DNA from: G026625185 sp035256645
Lineage (GTDB): Bacteria > Desulfobacterota > WTBG01 > JAGOGO01
Direction of reading: 5' to 3'
Assembly (NCBI GenBank): GCA_035256645.1
Contig: DATEXU010000083.1
Location: 1-7,583 of the forward strand
Length of the DNA: 7,583 bases
In this document: positions 1-6,071 of the stretch, in pieces
Layout of the letters: each line of letters opens with the position of its first letter
How positions within the stretch are numbered: position 1 is the first letter of the stretch
Translations under genes and position numbers: made by a program
The notes under the pieces: model-generated
What the model saw: only the letters and a program-made list of their open reading frames with translations
Databases searched by the model: none
Told to the model about the DNA's origin: nothing

Positions 1-644
1 ACGACTGCTAAACAGGAACATTGCACTTCTTTTACCTGCAACAGCCGAATGATCTTTTCTTTTAATTTTACATACTCCCTGTGTTTTCTTACCTCTTCCG
101 GTTCCTCTAACCAGAACAGACAAAGGAAACCCAAACAAAAAGTAACCAGCGCCAAAAAATAAAAGGGCGTGTGAAAACTTCCCAGGCCGCCGATCATTGG
201 CCCAAGAATAGACCCTAAACCGATCGCGATGGAAATGATGCTCATATCGAGTCCCCGTCTGTCTTCAGCCGTTACCTGCGAAGCTAAGGGGAGAGCAGCC
301 GCCCAGGTTAAAGAAGCAGAAAACCCCTGAAGCATCCGGCTTATGGTCAAGAGGAAAAGAGAATTGGAGAAGGCGTAAAAGATAGAACTTATGCCGAGAA
401 GAAACATCCCTAGAACGATCGGCTTCTTCTTTCCATAGTTATCTACTATATGACAGAGCGGAAGAAGCGCAAAAAGAAACACAAAGGAATAGGAGGCAAA
501 CAAAAAACCGATTTTAGTTGTGGTAGCGCCGAGCGTGGAAGCGTAGAGAGGAAGAATGGGTATTACGATTCCATATCCGATCATATCAATAAAAAGCACG
601 CTCGAAGCAAGAGCCAGCACTTTATGTCGCTTTTCCAGGACCAT
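1..644 (-). CDS. MFS transporter, DHA1-like, N-terminal part (runs off left edge)
   Basis: Inner-membrane secondary transporter of the major facilitator superfamily; substrate unknown, with the DHA1 drug/sugar-efflux branch most likely. Reading the minus strand from the ATG at 644 gives 214 open codons up to the window edge. TM1 carries the family-typical FIDMIGYGIVIPILPLYA (residues 18-35). Motif A is recognisable in the loop between TM2 and TM3 (D68-x-x-G71-K-K-K). TM4 holds SRMLQG (102-107) and TM5 holds the antiporter-type motif C, GSILGPMIGG (144-153). TM6 (about 160-179) is followed by a charged stretch (EEPEEVRKHREYVKLKEK), which fits the central cytoplasmic loop, so roughly the first half of a ~400-residue protein is present. 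The start is supported by AAAGGAG six bases upstream, directly after the stop of the Smr gene, so the two are probably co-transcribed. The family is secure; the substrate cannot be read from this half. Confidence 0.9.
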   Translation of the reverse strand, partial: MVLEKRHKVLALASSVLFIDMIGYGIVIPILPLYASTLGATTTKIGFLFASYSFVFLFALLPLCHIVDNYGKKKPIVLGMFLLGISSIFYAFSNSLFLLTISRMLQGFSASLTWAAALPLASQVTAEDRRGLDMSIISIAIGLGSILGPMIGGLGSFHTPFYFLALVTFCLGFLCLFWLEEPEEVRKHREYVKLKEKIIRLLQVKEVQCSCLAV

Positions 645-655
645 TGAGAACTCCT

Positions 656-946
656 TTATGATTTTCTTAATCGCACTATTGTTGCTCCCCAGCTTCCGCC
701 CGTCTCATCCGCCAGATGGAAGGAATCAACCAAAAGTGATTTTCTGAGCAGAGAATGAACTTTTTCTCTTAAAAAGCCCTTGCCTTTGCCGTGAATTATC
801 CGCACGTCAACGATTCCTGCCTTAACACACTCCGCGAGGTATTCCTCTAAAAGCGCAGGGACCTCTTTGGGTAAAAACGAATGGAGGTCAAGAGTATCCT
901 CAAGGGGAATGTGAACAGGCTTATCCGGATCAAAATAATCATTCAT
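656..946 (-). CDS. Small Smr-domain protein
   Basis: A 96-residue protein that is almost entirely one Smr domain, the domain also found at the C terminus of MutS2 and in nucleic-acid nicking or RNA-cleaving proteins. Visible signatures are LDLHS at residues 19-23 (usually LDLHG), the glycine-rich HGKGKG at 52-57 (consensus HGKGxG) and GGSWGATIVRL at 83-93 (consensus GGxGAT). An acidic and hydrophobic N-terminal leader of about 17 residues precedes the domain. There is no MutS ATPase part, so this is a stand-alone Smr protein, probably cytoplasmic; its substrate is unknown. The G-to-S change after the DLH motif is a mild departure from consensus. The ATG at 946 lacks a clear Shine-Dalgarno sequence (upstream CAACTAACCAATT), so the start is less certain than the frame. 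The MFS gene follows after 11 bases; the functional link is unclear. Confidence 0.88.
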   Translation of the reverse strand: MNDYFDPDKPVHIPLEDTLDLHSFLPKEVPALLEEYLAECVKAGIVDVRIIHGKGKGFLREKVHSLLRKSLLVDSFHLADETGGSWGATIVRLRKS

Positions 947-967
947 AATTGGTTAGTTGCTTTGCTT

Positions 968-995
968 ATTTTAATTTTTCTTCTTTATTTTACAA
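968..995 (-). promoter_or_regulatory. Possible promoter for the Smr-MFS unit
   Basis: On the minus strand TTGTAA (990-995) and TAAAAT (968-973) are separated by 16 bases and lie just upstream of the Smr ATG at 946, predicting a leader of about 15 bases. The region is very AT-rich, so chance matches are likely. Confidence 0.25.
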
Positions 996-1064
996 CTTCA
1001 TTTTAACATAATTACTTGCTTTAGTGTATCGCGAAGATATAATTAAAAAAGATTTCAAATGAAC

Positions 1065-1265
1065 TACTCCGCTGCAAGCAGTGGAGTATCAAAAACTTTC
1101 AATTCTGTCATTCCGCACTTGATGCGGAATCCAGAAACTAAGGCAAAGCGACCAAGCACTTTTTAACCAGTCCCTGATGCCAACCCCCTGGATTCCCGTT
1201 TTCACGGGAATGACATGCACGGCTATTTAATACCGCTCCTCACCCTGTCGCAAGCGGACGGGGTA
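1065..1265. repeat. Nested composite palindromic element (outer hairpin arms)
   Basis: The outer arms are two hairpins. Left: ACTCCGCTG (1066-1074), loop CAAG, CAGTGGAGT (1079-1087), with one G-T mismatch. Right: ACCCTGTC (1242-1249), loop GCAAGCG, GACGGGGT (1257-1264), again with one G-T mismatch. Read inward the arms resemble each other loosely (TACTCCG versus TACCCCG). Between them lies a second inverted-repeat unit, listed separately. No open frame is visible inside. The element ends right before the ribosome binding site of the downstream transglycosylase gene. It looks like a non-autonomous, MITE/REP-like dispersed sequence, or one repeat inserted in another; copies elsewhere in the genome cannot be seen from here. 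Confidence 0.6.
1106..1215. repeat. 110-bp inverted-repeat element, TGTCATTCC / GGAATGACA ends
   Basis: The left arm (1106-1134) starts TGTCATTCC and ends GGAATCCAG; the right arm (1188-1215) starts CTGGATTCC and ends GGAATGACA, so the termini are inverted copies about 28 bases long. Each arm folds on its own: ATTCCGCA/TGCGGAAT with a 5-base loop (1110-1130) and ATTCCCGT/ACGGGAAT with a 4-base loop (1192-1211), both perfect 8-bp stems. The two stems differ in sequence but both remain fully paired, suggesting compensatory change. The 53 bases between arms show no coding potential. A related single unit lies at 5988-6039. Confidence 0.75.
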
Positions 1266-1281
1266 ATTAAAGGATTCGCTC

Positions 1282-3174
1282 ATGAACCGGAAAGCATTGT
1301 ATTCTTTTTTGTTAATGGTATTTTTGTTTGTGCCTGCTTTTTCCTGGGGCGCGACCGAGACAGTGCGTCTTCCCCTGACGCTTGACTATACCTTAATCCG
1401 CTCGCTGTTTCATGTTCAGGCATTCAATAAACCGGGGGGAAAAGCAATCATTGGGAACGCAACGGAAGAAGGTTGCAACGATATCGAATTATGGGCGCCG
1501 AATTTTTCGCCCGAGAAATCTTTGCTCAAAATCAACACCAATATCAAGATAAAAGTCGGATTAAAAGCTTTTGGAAAATGCGTGCAATTCGCTCCCTGGG
1601 AAGGCACGTTGAAAATTTTACAACGGGTGTGGGTGGATAAAAATACCCAGCAGCTCCGATTTACAAACGTAAGTTCAAACGTATTCGATAAAGATGGAAA
1701 GCCTGCCAAAGTTGGCGAGCAAATTTGGAATGCTATCAGAACAATGGTTATTCCGTTTTTTGATGATATAAGCATTAACCTTGCTTTTCCGGTTAATGAA
1801 GTTAAAACTGCCTTGCCTCTCCTCGTTTCATCGGAAACCCGGCCGCGCCTGGAAAGCTGGTTGAATACTCTGCGGCTCAGTGACGCCCGGGTTGATAATG
1901 ATGCGGTGAGACTCGACCTCCTTATGGAGACTGAGCCCTTACCCAAACAAAAAGAGGTCGCCCCTAAGGCGCTATCTCCGCATGAAGTGGAGCTTTTCTC
2001 CCGGTCGTGGGAAACCTGGGATTCTTTTCTCGTGTATCAAATCGAGTCCCTCATCGGCCAGCCGCTGACGGAAACCGAGCAGGCTGATTTGTTGGAGACC
2101 TTGTTGGACACTCGTCAGGGTTTTATCCGGTCGTTGATTGAAAACACGCTTGGCAACAACCTGATCCGCGAGCAGTTTGTCTGGACCTGGAAACGACTGG
2201 CCACGATTTTAAGAACGCACCTGGTCACCCGGCCCTCAAACTCCCTGTTAAAGTACCTATCTTTTTTTACTGCCTCTGATGCGTTAGTTGCGCTGGATAA
2301 GCTTGGCCCCTCGCTGGGTATTGATATCAGCCGTGATGGGTTAGTGCGGTTAGCTCAACTATTGAGCGAAAAACAAGCTGAGCCACTGTTAGACTACACG
2401 TATGGCGTAGACCCAGGACTGCGCGATCTCCTTGGCTTTGGAGTTCCGCTCGATGAGTCCGGCCCAGCCTTTGATCGCCAGGAAATAGACCTTCCCGAAG
2501 ATAAAGAAAGTGTAGCTCAAGGCACTTACCCTGCCTGGTTCAACTTCTTCGTACCGTTGGCTTTTGCTGCCGAAGAACTACCAGCTCCTCCGGGAGACGT
2601 TAAACAGTGGATCCCCTCCGAAAAAAATATCCAACAATACGTAAACCGGGTAAAACAAGTCCTTGAGCAGGCAGCAAATGACACCCTTGTTCAAAAACCG
2701 CTTGAGGAAAAGTATCAGGACTTTTACCGTCTATTGGTGCTTTCCACCGCATGGCAGGAAAGCTGCTGGCGGCAATTTGTAACCACCAACGGGAAACTCC
2801 GTTATCTCCTTTCGTACAACCAGAGCTCAATCGGGTTAATGCAGCTCCACGAAAGGGTCTGGCGCGGTTTTTACCAGCTCGAAAGCCTGCGCTGGAATAT
2901 TCGGTATAACGCCCGCGCGGGAAGTGAAATCCTAAATTATTATTTGTGCAAGTATGCCCTGAAAAAAATGGACCCCACTAACCCGTTGGATTTGGATACC
3001 CTCGCCCGGGTCGTGTACGCTATGTACAACGGCGGCCCTGGCGAATTCCGAAAGTTTCTCAAGCGGAAAGAAACCAATTCCTTTTATAAAAGCGATCAGC
3101 TTTTCTGGGAAAGGTACACGCTGGCCAAAAAAGGTCAGTTCGACAAAATCTCGGCCTGCCTTTTAGGAAAATAA
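1282..3174 (+). CDS. Secreted lytic transglycosylase, C-terminal SLT domain with long unassigned N-terminal region
   Basis: Predicted to cleave the MurNAc-GlcNAc bonds of peptidoglycan by the lytic transglycosylase reaction in the periplasm. Residues 1-24 form a signal peptide: basic MNRK, hydrophobic core, likely cut after SWGA. The SLT-like domain occupies about 480-600: WQES (491-494) gives the candidate catalytic Glu493, SSIGLMQL (515-522) matches the family S-x-G-L-M-Q element, NARAGSEILNYYL (543-555) the following helix and YNGGPGEFRKF (582-592) the Y-N-x-G-P motif. Residues 25-220 are rich in alternating hydrophobic strands with two Cys (C65, C100) and do not match a fold I can name with certainty; a BPI/DUF4403-like sheet is possible. 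Residues 230-400 look helical. A hydrophobic patch (WFNFFVPLAFAA, 419-430) precedes the catalytic part. The start has AAAGGA seven bases upstream. Transcribed alone. Confidence 0.85.
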   Translation: MNRKALYSFLLMVFLFVPAFSWGATETVRLPLTLDYTLIRSLFHVQAFNKPGGKAIIGNATEEGCNDIELWAPNFSPEKSLLKINTNIKIKVGLKAFGKCVQFAPWEGTLKILQRVWVDKNTQQLRFTNVSSNVFDKDGKPAKVGEQIWNAIRTMVIPFFDDISINLAFPVNEVKTALPLLVSSETRPRLESWLNTLRLSDARVDNDAVRLDLLMETEPLPKQKEVAPKALSPHEVELFSRSWETWDSFLVYQIESLIGQPLTETEQADLLETLLDTRQGFIRSLIENTLGNNLIREQFVWTWKRLATILRTHLVTRPSNSLLKYLSFFTASDALVALDKLGPSLGIDISRDGLVRLAQLLSEKQAEPLLDYTYGVDPGLRDLLGFGVPLDESGPAFDRQEIDLPEDKESVAQGTYPAWFNFFVPLAFAAEELPAPPGDVKQWIPSEKNIQQYVNRVKQVLEQAANDTLVQKPLEEKYQDFYRLLVLSTAWQESCWRQFVTTNGKLRYLLSYNQSSIGLMQLHERVWRGFYQLESLRWNIRYNARAGSEILNYYLCKYALKKMDPTNPLDLDTLARVVYAMYNGGPGEFRKFLKRKETNSFYKSDQLFWERYTLAKKGQFDKISACLLGK

Positions 3175-3220
3175 AATGGTTCTTCTCCTTATCGAGTGGA
3201 TAGCTTTCAGGGGTTTTCTT

Positions 3221-3315
3221 AATTCCCCTCTTGAGAGGGGTCAGGGGTGTGTTCTTCTCTACAACAATAGGCACACCACACCCCGTCACTTCGTGACACC
3301 CCTCCAGAGGGGATT
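3221..3315. repeat. CCCCTC/GAGGGG inverted-repeat element, about 95 bp
   Basis: The left arm contains CCCCTC-TTGA-GAGGGG (3225-3240) followed by TCAGGGGTGTG. The right arm contains ACACCCC, the perfect hairpin GTCAC-TTC-GTGAC (3285-3297) and CCCCTC-CA-GAGGGG (3299-3312). The outer ends AATTCCCCTC and GAGGGGATT are inverted copies, and GGGGTGTG on the left mirrors CACACCCC on the right, so the whole can fold back on itself with a short AT-rich centre. It lies 46 bases past the transglycosylase stop and could act as a transcript 3' structure, but there is no clean T-run. No coding frame. Confidence 0.7.
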
Positions 3316-3392
3316 CAATACACGGTAAACAGAGCTTAGTAAATTTAAGAAGGTGTCAATTCCCAACAACGGTCACTAATACGCATTACATC

Positions 3393-3446
3393 TGGTAAAG
3401 AGTATTTTTCATGCCTGTAAAATGGCATAAAATATCACCTTTACCA
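3393..3446. repeat. 54-nt imperfect hairpin
   Basis: TGGTAAAG (3393-3400) pairs perfectly with CTTTACCA (3439-3446), and ATGCC (3411-3415) with GGCAT (3424-3428); the AT-rich stretch between is partly complementary, giving 17 matches over 23 aligned positions around an 8-base loop. It lies upstream of the ald relic and is followed by AGCTGTTTTT. It may be a structured leader, a weak terminator or another palindromic repeat. No known riboswitch class is recognised. Confidence 0.5.
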
Positions 3447-3572
3447 AGCTGTTTTTACCTTTAAGTGCAAATGGTTTCCTCCAAAAAAAAAACGTTTTCT
3501 TACCCACTCAACTCGGAGAAGAGGCAATAATTTTTTTCTCTTATAAACTTCTTTCCCAAAAGTGAGGCAGTA

Positions 3573-3728
3573 ATGATTATCGGCGTGCCAAAAGAAATTA
3601 AGATTGACGAAAGCCGGGTTGCTTTATTGCCCGTGGGCGCCGGCTTTTGGGATGAACTATACGCCCCTAGAAGCGATACTAACAAGGCGCTGATTATTGA
3701 TCGACGATCTCTATACCTTTCATTTTAA
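3573..3728 (+). pseudogene. ald: Alanine dehydrogenase N-terminal relic
   Basis: A 51-codon frame from the ATG at 3573 to the TAA at 3726 starts MIIGVPKEIK, then RVALLP and VGAGFWDELY. The first 20 residues match the conserved N terminus of alanine dehydrogenase (MIIGVPKEIKxxExRVALTP), the NAD-dependent L-alanine/pyruvate enzyme of about 370 residues. After residue 20 about 15-20 residues that normally lead to the TGAG segment seem to be missing, and similarity then fades; the frame ends inside the recJ 3' end on the opposite strand. No catalytic Lys/His region or Rossmann domain is present, so the product cannot be an active enzyme. Upstream GTGAGG lies five bases before the ATG, as expected of a once-functional start. 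The related transhydrogenase alpha subunit starts similarly but fits less well. Probably a deletion relic, with its right breakpoint near the recJ stop. Confidence 0.7.
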
Positions 3729-5418
3729 TCCGCAGGTTTTTTGTTCCCTGCCAATGGTTGATTTCCGGGATAAACACCACGCGCACCTGCGCCTCAGGAT
3801 CGGGAATGAGACTGCCCAGTCCGAACCCAATAGCGCCGATATCCGCGAGGTGATTACCCAGACGCAGTTTCAAATGGCCATTGCCGACAATCTGGGGATA
3901 GTTGGCGGAAAGCACATCCGAGACAAAAAGAGGTTCCGGATTATCCGCGCCATAGGGAGCCAATGTCTGAATTTCCTGAACCAACCTTTCGTTGATTTGC
4001 GCCAAGTCCACCTGAGCATCAATATATAATTTAGGAACAAAGTCCTCCGGCCCGAGAGTTTTTTCAACCAGAGCGTTGAGCCTTTCTCTCAGTTCGTTGA
4101 TATTATCTTTCGCGATCGTGAGACCCGCAGCATACTCATGCCCGCCAAATCTTTCTAACAGGTCCTGGCACTCCTTCAAGCCATCGTAAATATGAAAAGC
4201 CTCAATGCTTCGGGCGGAGCCGTGGCCAAAATTTCCGTCAAGAGCAATCAGGATCGTTGGCCGATAATAGCGCTCGACAACTCGGGAGGCTCCGATCCCG
4301 ACAACCCCCGGATGCCACTCCGAAGAGCCGAACACAAAAACTTTTTGATTCTGCCACTGCCCAAGTTCCTCGATCATCCCGCAGGCATCTTTAAAAATAG
4401 CGCTTTCAATTTGCTGCCGCTTCCCATTTTCCTCATCTAATTCCTTGACTATCTTTTCAGCCTCAATCTGATCTAAAGTGGTTAATAATGTTACGGCTTT
4501 ACCCGCTTGTCCCAAACGACCGCAAACATTTATCCGGGGAGCGAGGCGATAAGAAATCAAAACCGGGCTGATCGGTATATTTTCAACTCCACTTATTTTT
4601 TTCAGGGCCTGAAGCCCCACCCGCTGGGTCGTTTCTATGACCTCCAGTCCCTGTTTCACGAAAATGCGGTTTTCTTCTATCAGCGGGACAATATCCGCCA
4701 CGGTCCCCAGCGTAACCAGATCAAGGTATTCTCTCAAATTCGGAGGGGTCCCCTGAGACCAGAATCCTTCTTCCCGCAATAATTTTCGGATGGCAATGAT
4801 GAGATAAAAAGCAACCCCCACTCCCGCAAGGTGTTTAAAGGGAAAGCCGCACCCTTCCTGTTTGGGGTTTATGACCGCGTAAGCCAATGGAATTTTTTCC
4901 GGAACTTCATGGTGGTCGGTAATAATCACGTCCAATCCCTGGTCGCGCGCAAACAGAACTTGGTCGTAATCAGAAATACCGCAATCAACGGTAATCACCA
5001 AGGAGGCGCCCAAAGCCCGAATTTTTTCCAAAGCCGGGACGTTAAGCCCATAACCTTCCTGCAGTCGCTCCGGGATATAAAAAGAAGCATGCGCTCCGAC
5101 TGAATCTAAAAAAAGCTTTAAAATGGCGGTTCCCGTGATGCCATCAACATCATAATCGCCAAAAACAAACATTTTCTCTTTTTGATAAATTGCCTCAATG
5201 ATCCGGCGAGCCGCCTTTTTTAAATCTTTCATCAAAAAAGGAGGGGTCAAGTCATTGAGGGAAGAAGAGAGGAATTTTTTTGCCGCATCCGGCTGAGCAA
5301 TCTTGCGGTTGATAAGAAGTTTAGAAAGTAAAGGAGAGAGCTTAAGTTCCTTTTGAAGCAAGGACTGAAAAAGCGGTTTTTCCGGAAGTATGGTCCAGCG
5401 TGTTTGCGTATAATTCAT
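3694..5418 (-). CDS. recJ: Single-stranded-DNA-specific exonuclease RecJ
   Basis: A 5'-to-3' single-strand DNA exonuclease of the DHH phosphoesterase family, acting in the cytoplasm in RecF-pathway recombination, base-excision and mismatch repair. All expected motifs are present, numbered from the start chosen here: DYDVDG (88-93), VITVDCG (141-147), TDHH (167-170), VTLGTVAD (235-242), APRINVCGRLG (293-303), SSEWHPGVVGIGASRV (365-380), GHGSARS (398-404), GGHEYAAG (425-432) and the OB-fold segment APYGADNPEP (487-496). These supply the metal-binding Asp/His set and the DHHA1 domain. Length is 574 residues, normal for a compact RecJ. The frame is open upstream to an ATG at 5478, but those 20 extra codons would lie over a strong promoter and are AT-rich, while MNYTQTRWTILPE resembles the usual RecJ N terminus, so 5418 is preferred. 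It ends convergently with the ald relic, overlapping it by 35 bases. Confidence 0.96.
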   Translation of the reverse strand: MNYTQTRWTILPEKPLFQSLLQKELKLSPLLSKLLINRKIAQPDAAKKFLSSSLNDLTPPFLMKDLKKAARRIIEAIYQKEKMFVFGDYDVDGITGTAILKLFLDSVGAHASFYIPERLQEGYGLNVPALEKIRALGASLVITVDCGISDYDQVLFARDQGLDVIITDHHEVPEKIPLAYAVINPKQEGCGFPFKHLAGVGVAFYLIIAIRKLLREEGFWSQGTPPNLREYLDLVTLGTVADIVPLIEENRIFVKQGLEVIETTQRVGLQALKKISGVENIPISPVLISYRLAPRINVCGRLGQAGKAVTLLTTLDQIEAEKIVKELDEENGKRQQIESAIFKDACGMIEELGQWQNQKVFVFGSSEWHPGVVGIGASRVVERYYRPTILIALDGNFGHGSARSIEAFHIYDGLKECQDLLERFGGHEYAAGLTIAKDNINELRERLNALVEKTLGPEDFVPKLYIDAQVDLAQINERLVQEIQTLAPYGADNPEPLFVSDVLSANYPQIVGNGHLKLRLGNHLADIGAIGFGLGSLIPDPEAQVRVVFIPEINHWQGTKNLRIKMKGIEIVDQ

Positions 5419-5444
5419 CTTGTCTCTTTTGTAAATTTTTAAAA

Positions 5445-5472
5445 ATATTACAAAGCCATTGGCTAAAGTCAA
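5445..5472 (-). promoter_or_regulatory. recJ promoter
   Basis: On the minus strand TTGACT (5467-5472) and TAATAT (5445-5450) have a 16-base spacer, a good sigma70-type match that predicts a leader of about 20 bases before the recJ ATG at 5418. The spacer contains the short palindrome AGCCA-T-TGGCT (5454-5464), which could be an operator, though five-base arms may be chance. The promoter overlaps the possible upstream extension of the recJ frame and argues against it. Confidence 0.6.
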
Positions 5473-5526
5473 GGACATAAATTTTTAGCCTCGCCACGTC
5501 ACGACCATGAAGATTTTTGCGTCCTC

Positions 5527-5554
5527 TTGACAAGATTTTTTAAATTGTTATTAT
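5527..5554 (+). promoter_or_regulatory. Promoter of the FmdB/HExxH gene pair
   Basis: Consensus TTGACA (5527-5532), a 16-base spacer and TATTAT (5549-5554) preceded by TGT, an extended -10. The predicted leader to the ATG at 5613 is about 50 bases. The -35 box sits in the small palindrome TCTTG-A-CAAGA (5525-5535). It is divergent to the recJ promoter; the two -35 boxes are about 54 bases apart. Confidence 0.65.
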
Positions 5555-5612
5555 TTAAGTGGCTTTTCAAAGCGAAGCAGGAGACTGAAAAAATTTTGGG
5601 AGGTTTCAAAAA

Positions 5613-5975
5613 ATGCCAATCTATGAATACAAATGCAAAAAATGCGGTGAACATTCTGAACACATCCAAAAATTTTCCGATTCACCCATGACTGATTGTA
5701 ATAAATGCGGGACCACCGGAACCTTAGAAAAACTTATGTCCCTCGGTTCTTTTCATCTAAAGGGTTCGGGCTGGTATCTCACTGATTACGCGAAGAAAAA
5801 TATGCCCAAAGAATCTTCTGAAGGATCCGGCAAAAGCGAGCCCAAAAAGACGGAGACGACCACAACAGCCACGCCGGCCACCGGGGGTGCAACAAAAGAT
5901 AAGGGCACCTCTAATAATTCCCAATCTGTCACTCCCGCGAATACCCTGAAGGGCACGGGTGCGGGAGTCCAGTAA
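5613..5975 (+). CDS. FmdB-family zinc-ribbon protein
   Basis: A 120-residue protein of the FmdB/CxxC_CxxC_SSSS family of small putative regulatory proteins. It opens with the typical MPIYEYKCKKCG; the Zn ligands are C8, C11, C29 and C32 in two CxxC knuckles spaced 17 residues apart, and the family-typical KLMSLGSFHLKGSGWYLTDY follows at 40-59. From about residue 63 the protein turns into a low-complexity tail rich in Ser, Thr, Gly, Ala and Lys, probably disordered. The original fmdB is linked to formamidase/amidase expression in Methylophilus, but the biochemical role in most bacteria is not established. GGGAGG lies nine bases before the ATG and a strong promoter lies upstream. Next comes an HExxH gene on the same strand after 96 bases, probably in one transcript. 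Confidence 0.92.
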   Translation: MPIYEYKCKKCGEHSEHIQKFSDSPMTDCNKCGTTGTLEKLMSLGSFHLKGSGWYLTDYAKKNMPKESSEGSGKSEPKKTETTTTATPATGGATKDKGTSNNSQSVTPANTLKGTGAGVQ

Positions 5976-5987
5976 TTTCGATTGGTT

Positions 5988-6039
5988 CTGGATTCCTGCT
6001 GGAGTTTACTCCGTACCCCGATACGGGGCAGGAATGACA
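5988..6039. repeat. 52-bp palindromic unit with CTGGATTCC / GGAATGACA ends
   Basis: The outer stem ATTCCTGC (5992-5999) pairs with GCAGGAAT (6028-6035). Inside are two small hairpins, GGAG-TTTA-CTCC (6001-6012) and CCCCG-ATA-CGGGG (6016-6028, sharing its last base with the outer stem), so it can form a branched cruciform. The ends CTGGATTCC and GGAATGACA are the same as those of the right arm at 1188-1215, with a longer, branched centre. It begins 13 bases after the FmdB stop and is followed by TTTTT (6040-6044), so in RNA it might also terminate or stabilise the upstream message. Confidence 0.7.
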
Positions 6040-6071
6040 TTTTTAGAAGAACCCATAAGGTTTAAATAAGT

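Noticed and set aside
450..747. Two short plus-strand frames of 63-65 codons.
   Set aside because: Opposite the MFS and Smr genes, with low-complexity or unrecognisable products.
1416..1946. A 176-codon minus-strand frame.
   Set aside because: Antisense to the transglycosylase gene, no recognisable domain and no start signal; a shadow frame.
3059..3289. A 76-codon minus-strand frame across the transglycosylase 3' end and the CCCCTC repeat.
   Set aside because: Built from antisense coding sequence and repeat sequence; no gene features.
3483..3492. A run of ten A as a slippage or frameshift site.
   Set aside because: It lies in non-coding sequence upstream of the ald relic, so slippage there would have no coding effect.
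3697..5103. Several plus-strand open frames of 82-110 codons (3697-4029, 4192-4440, 4507-4782, 4831-5103).
   Set aside because: All are antisense to the well-supported recJ and show no protein-family features.
5786..6040. An 84-codon minus-strand frame with hydrophobic stretches.
   Set aside because: Antisense to the low-complexity tail of the FmdB gene and the palindrome; its Val-rich composition follows from the Thr/Ala-rich opposite strand.
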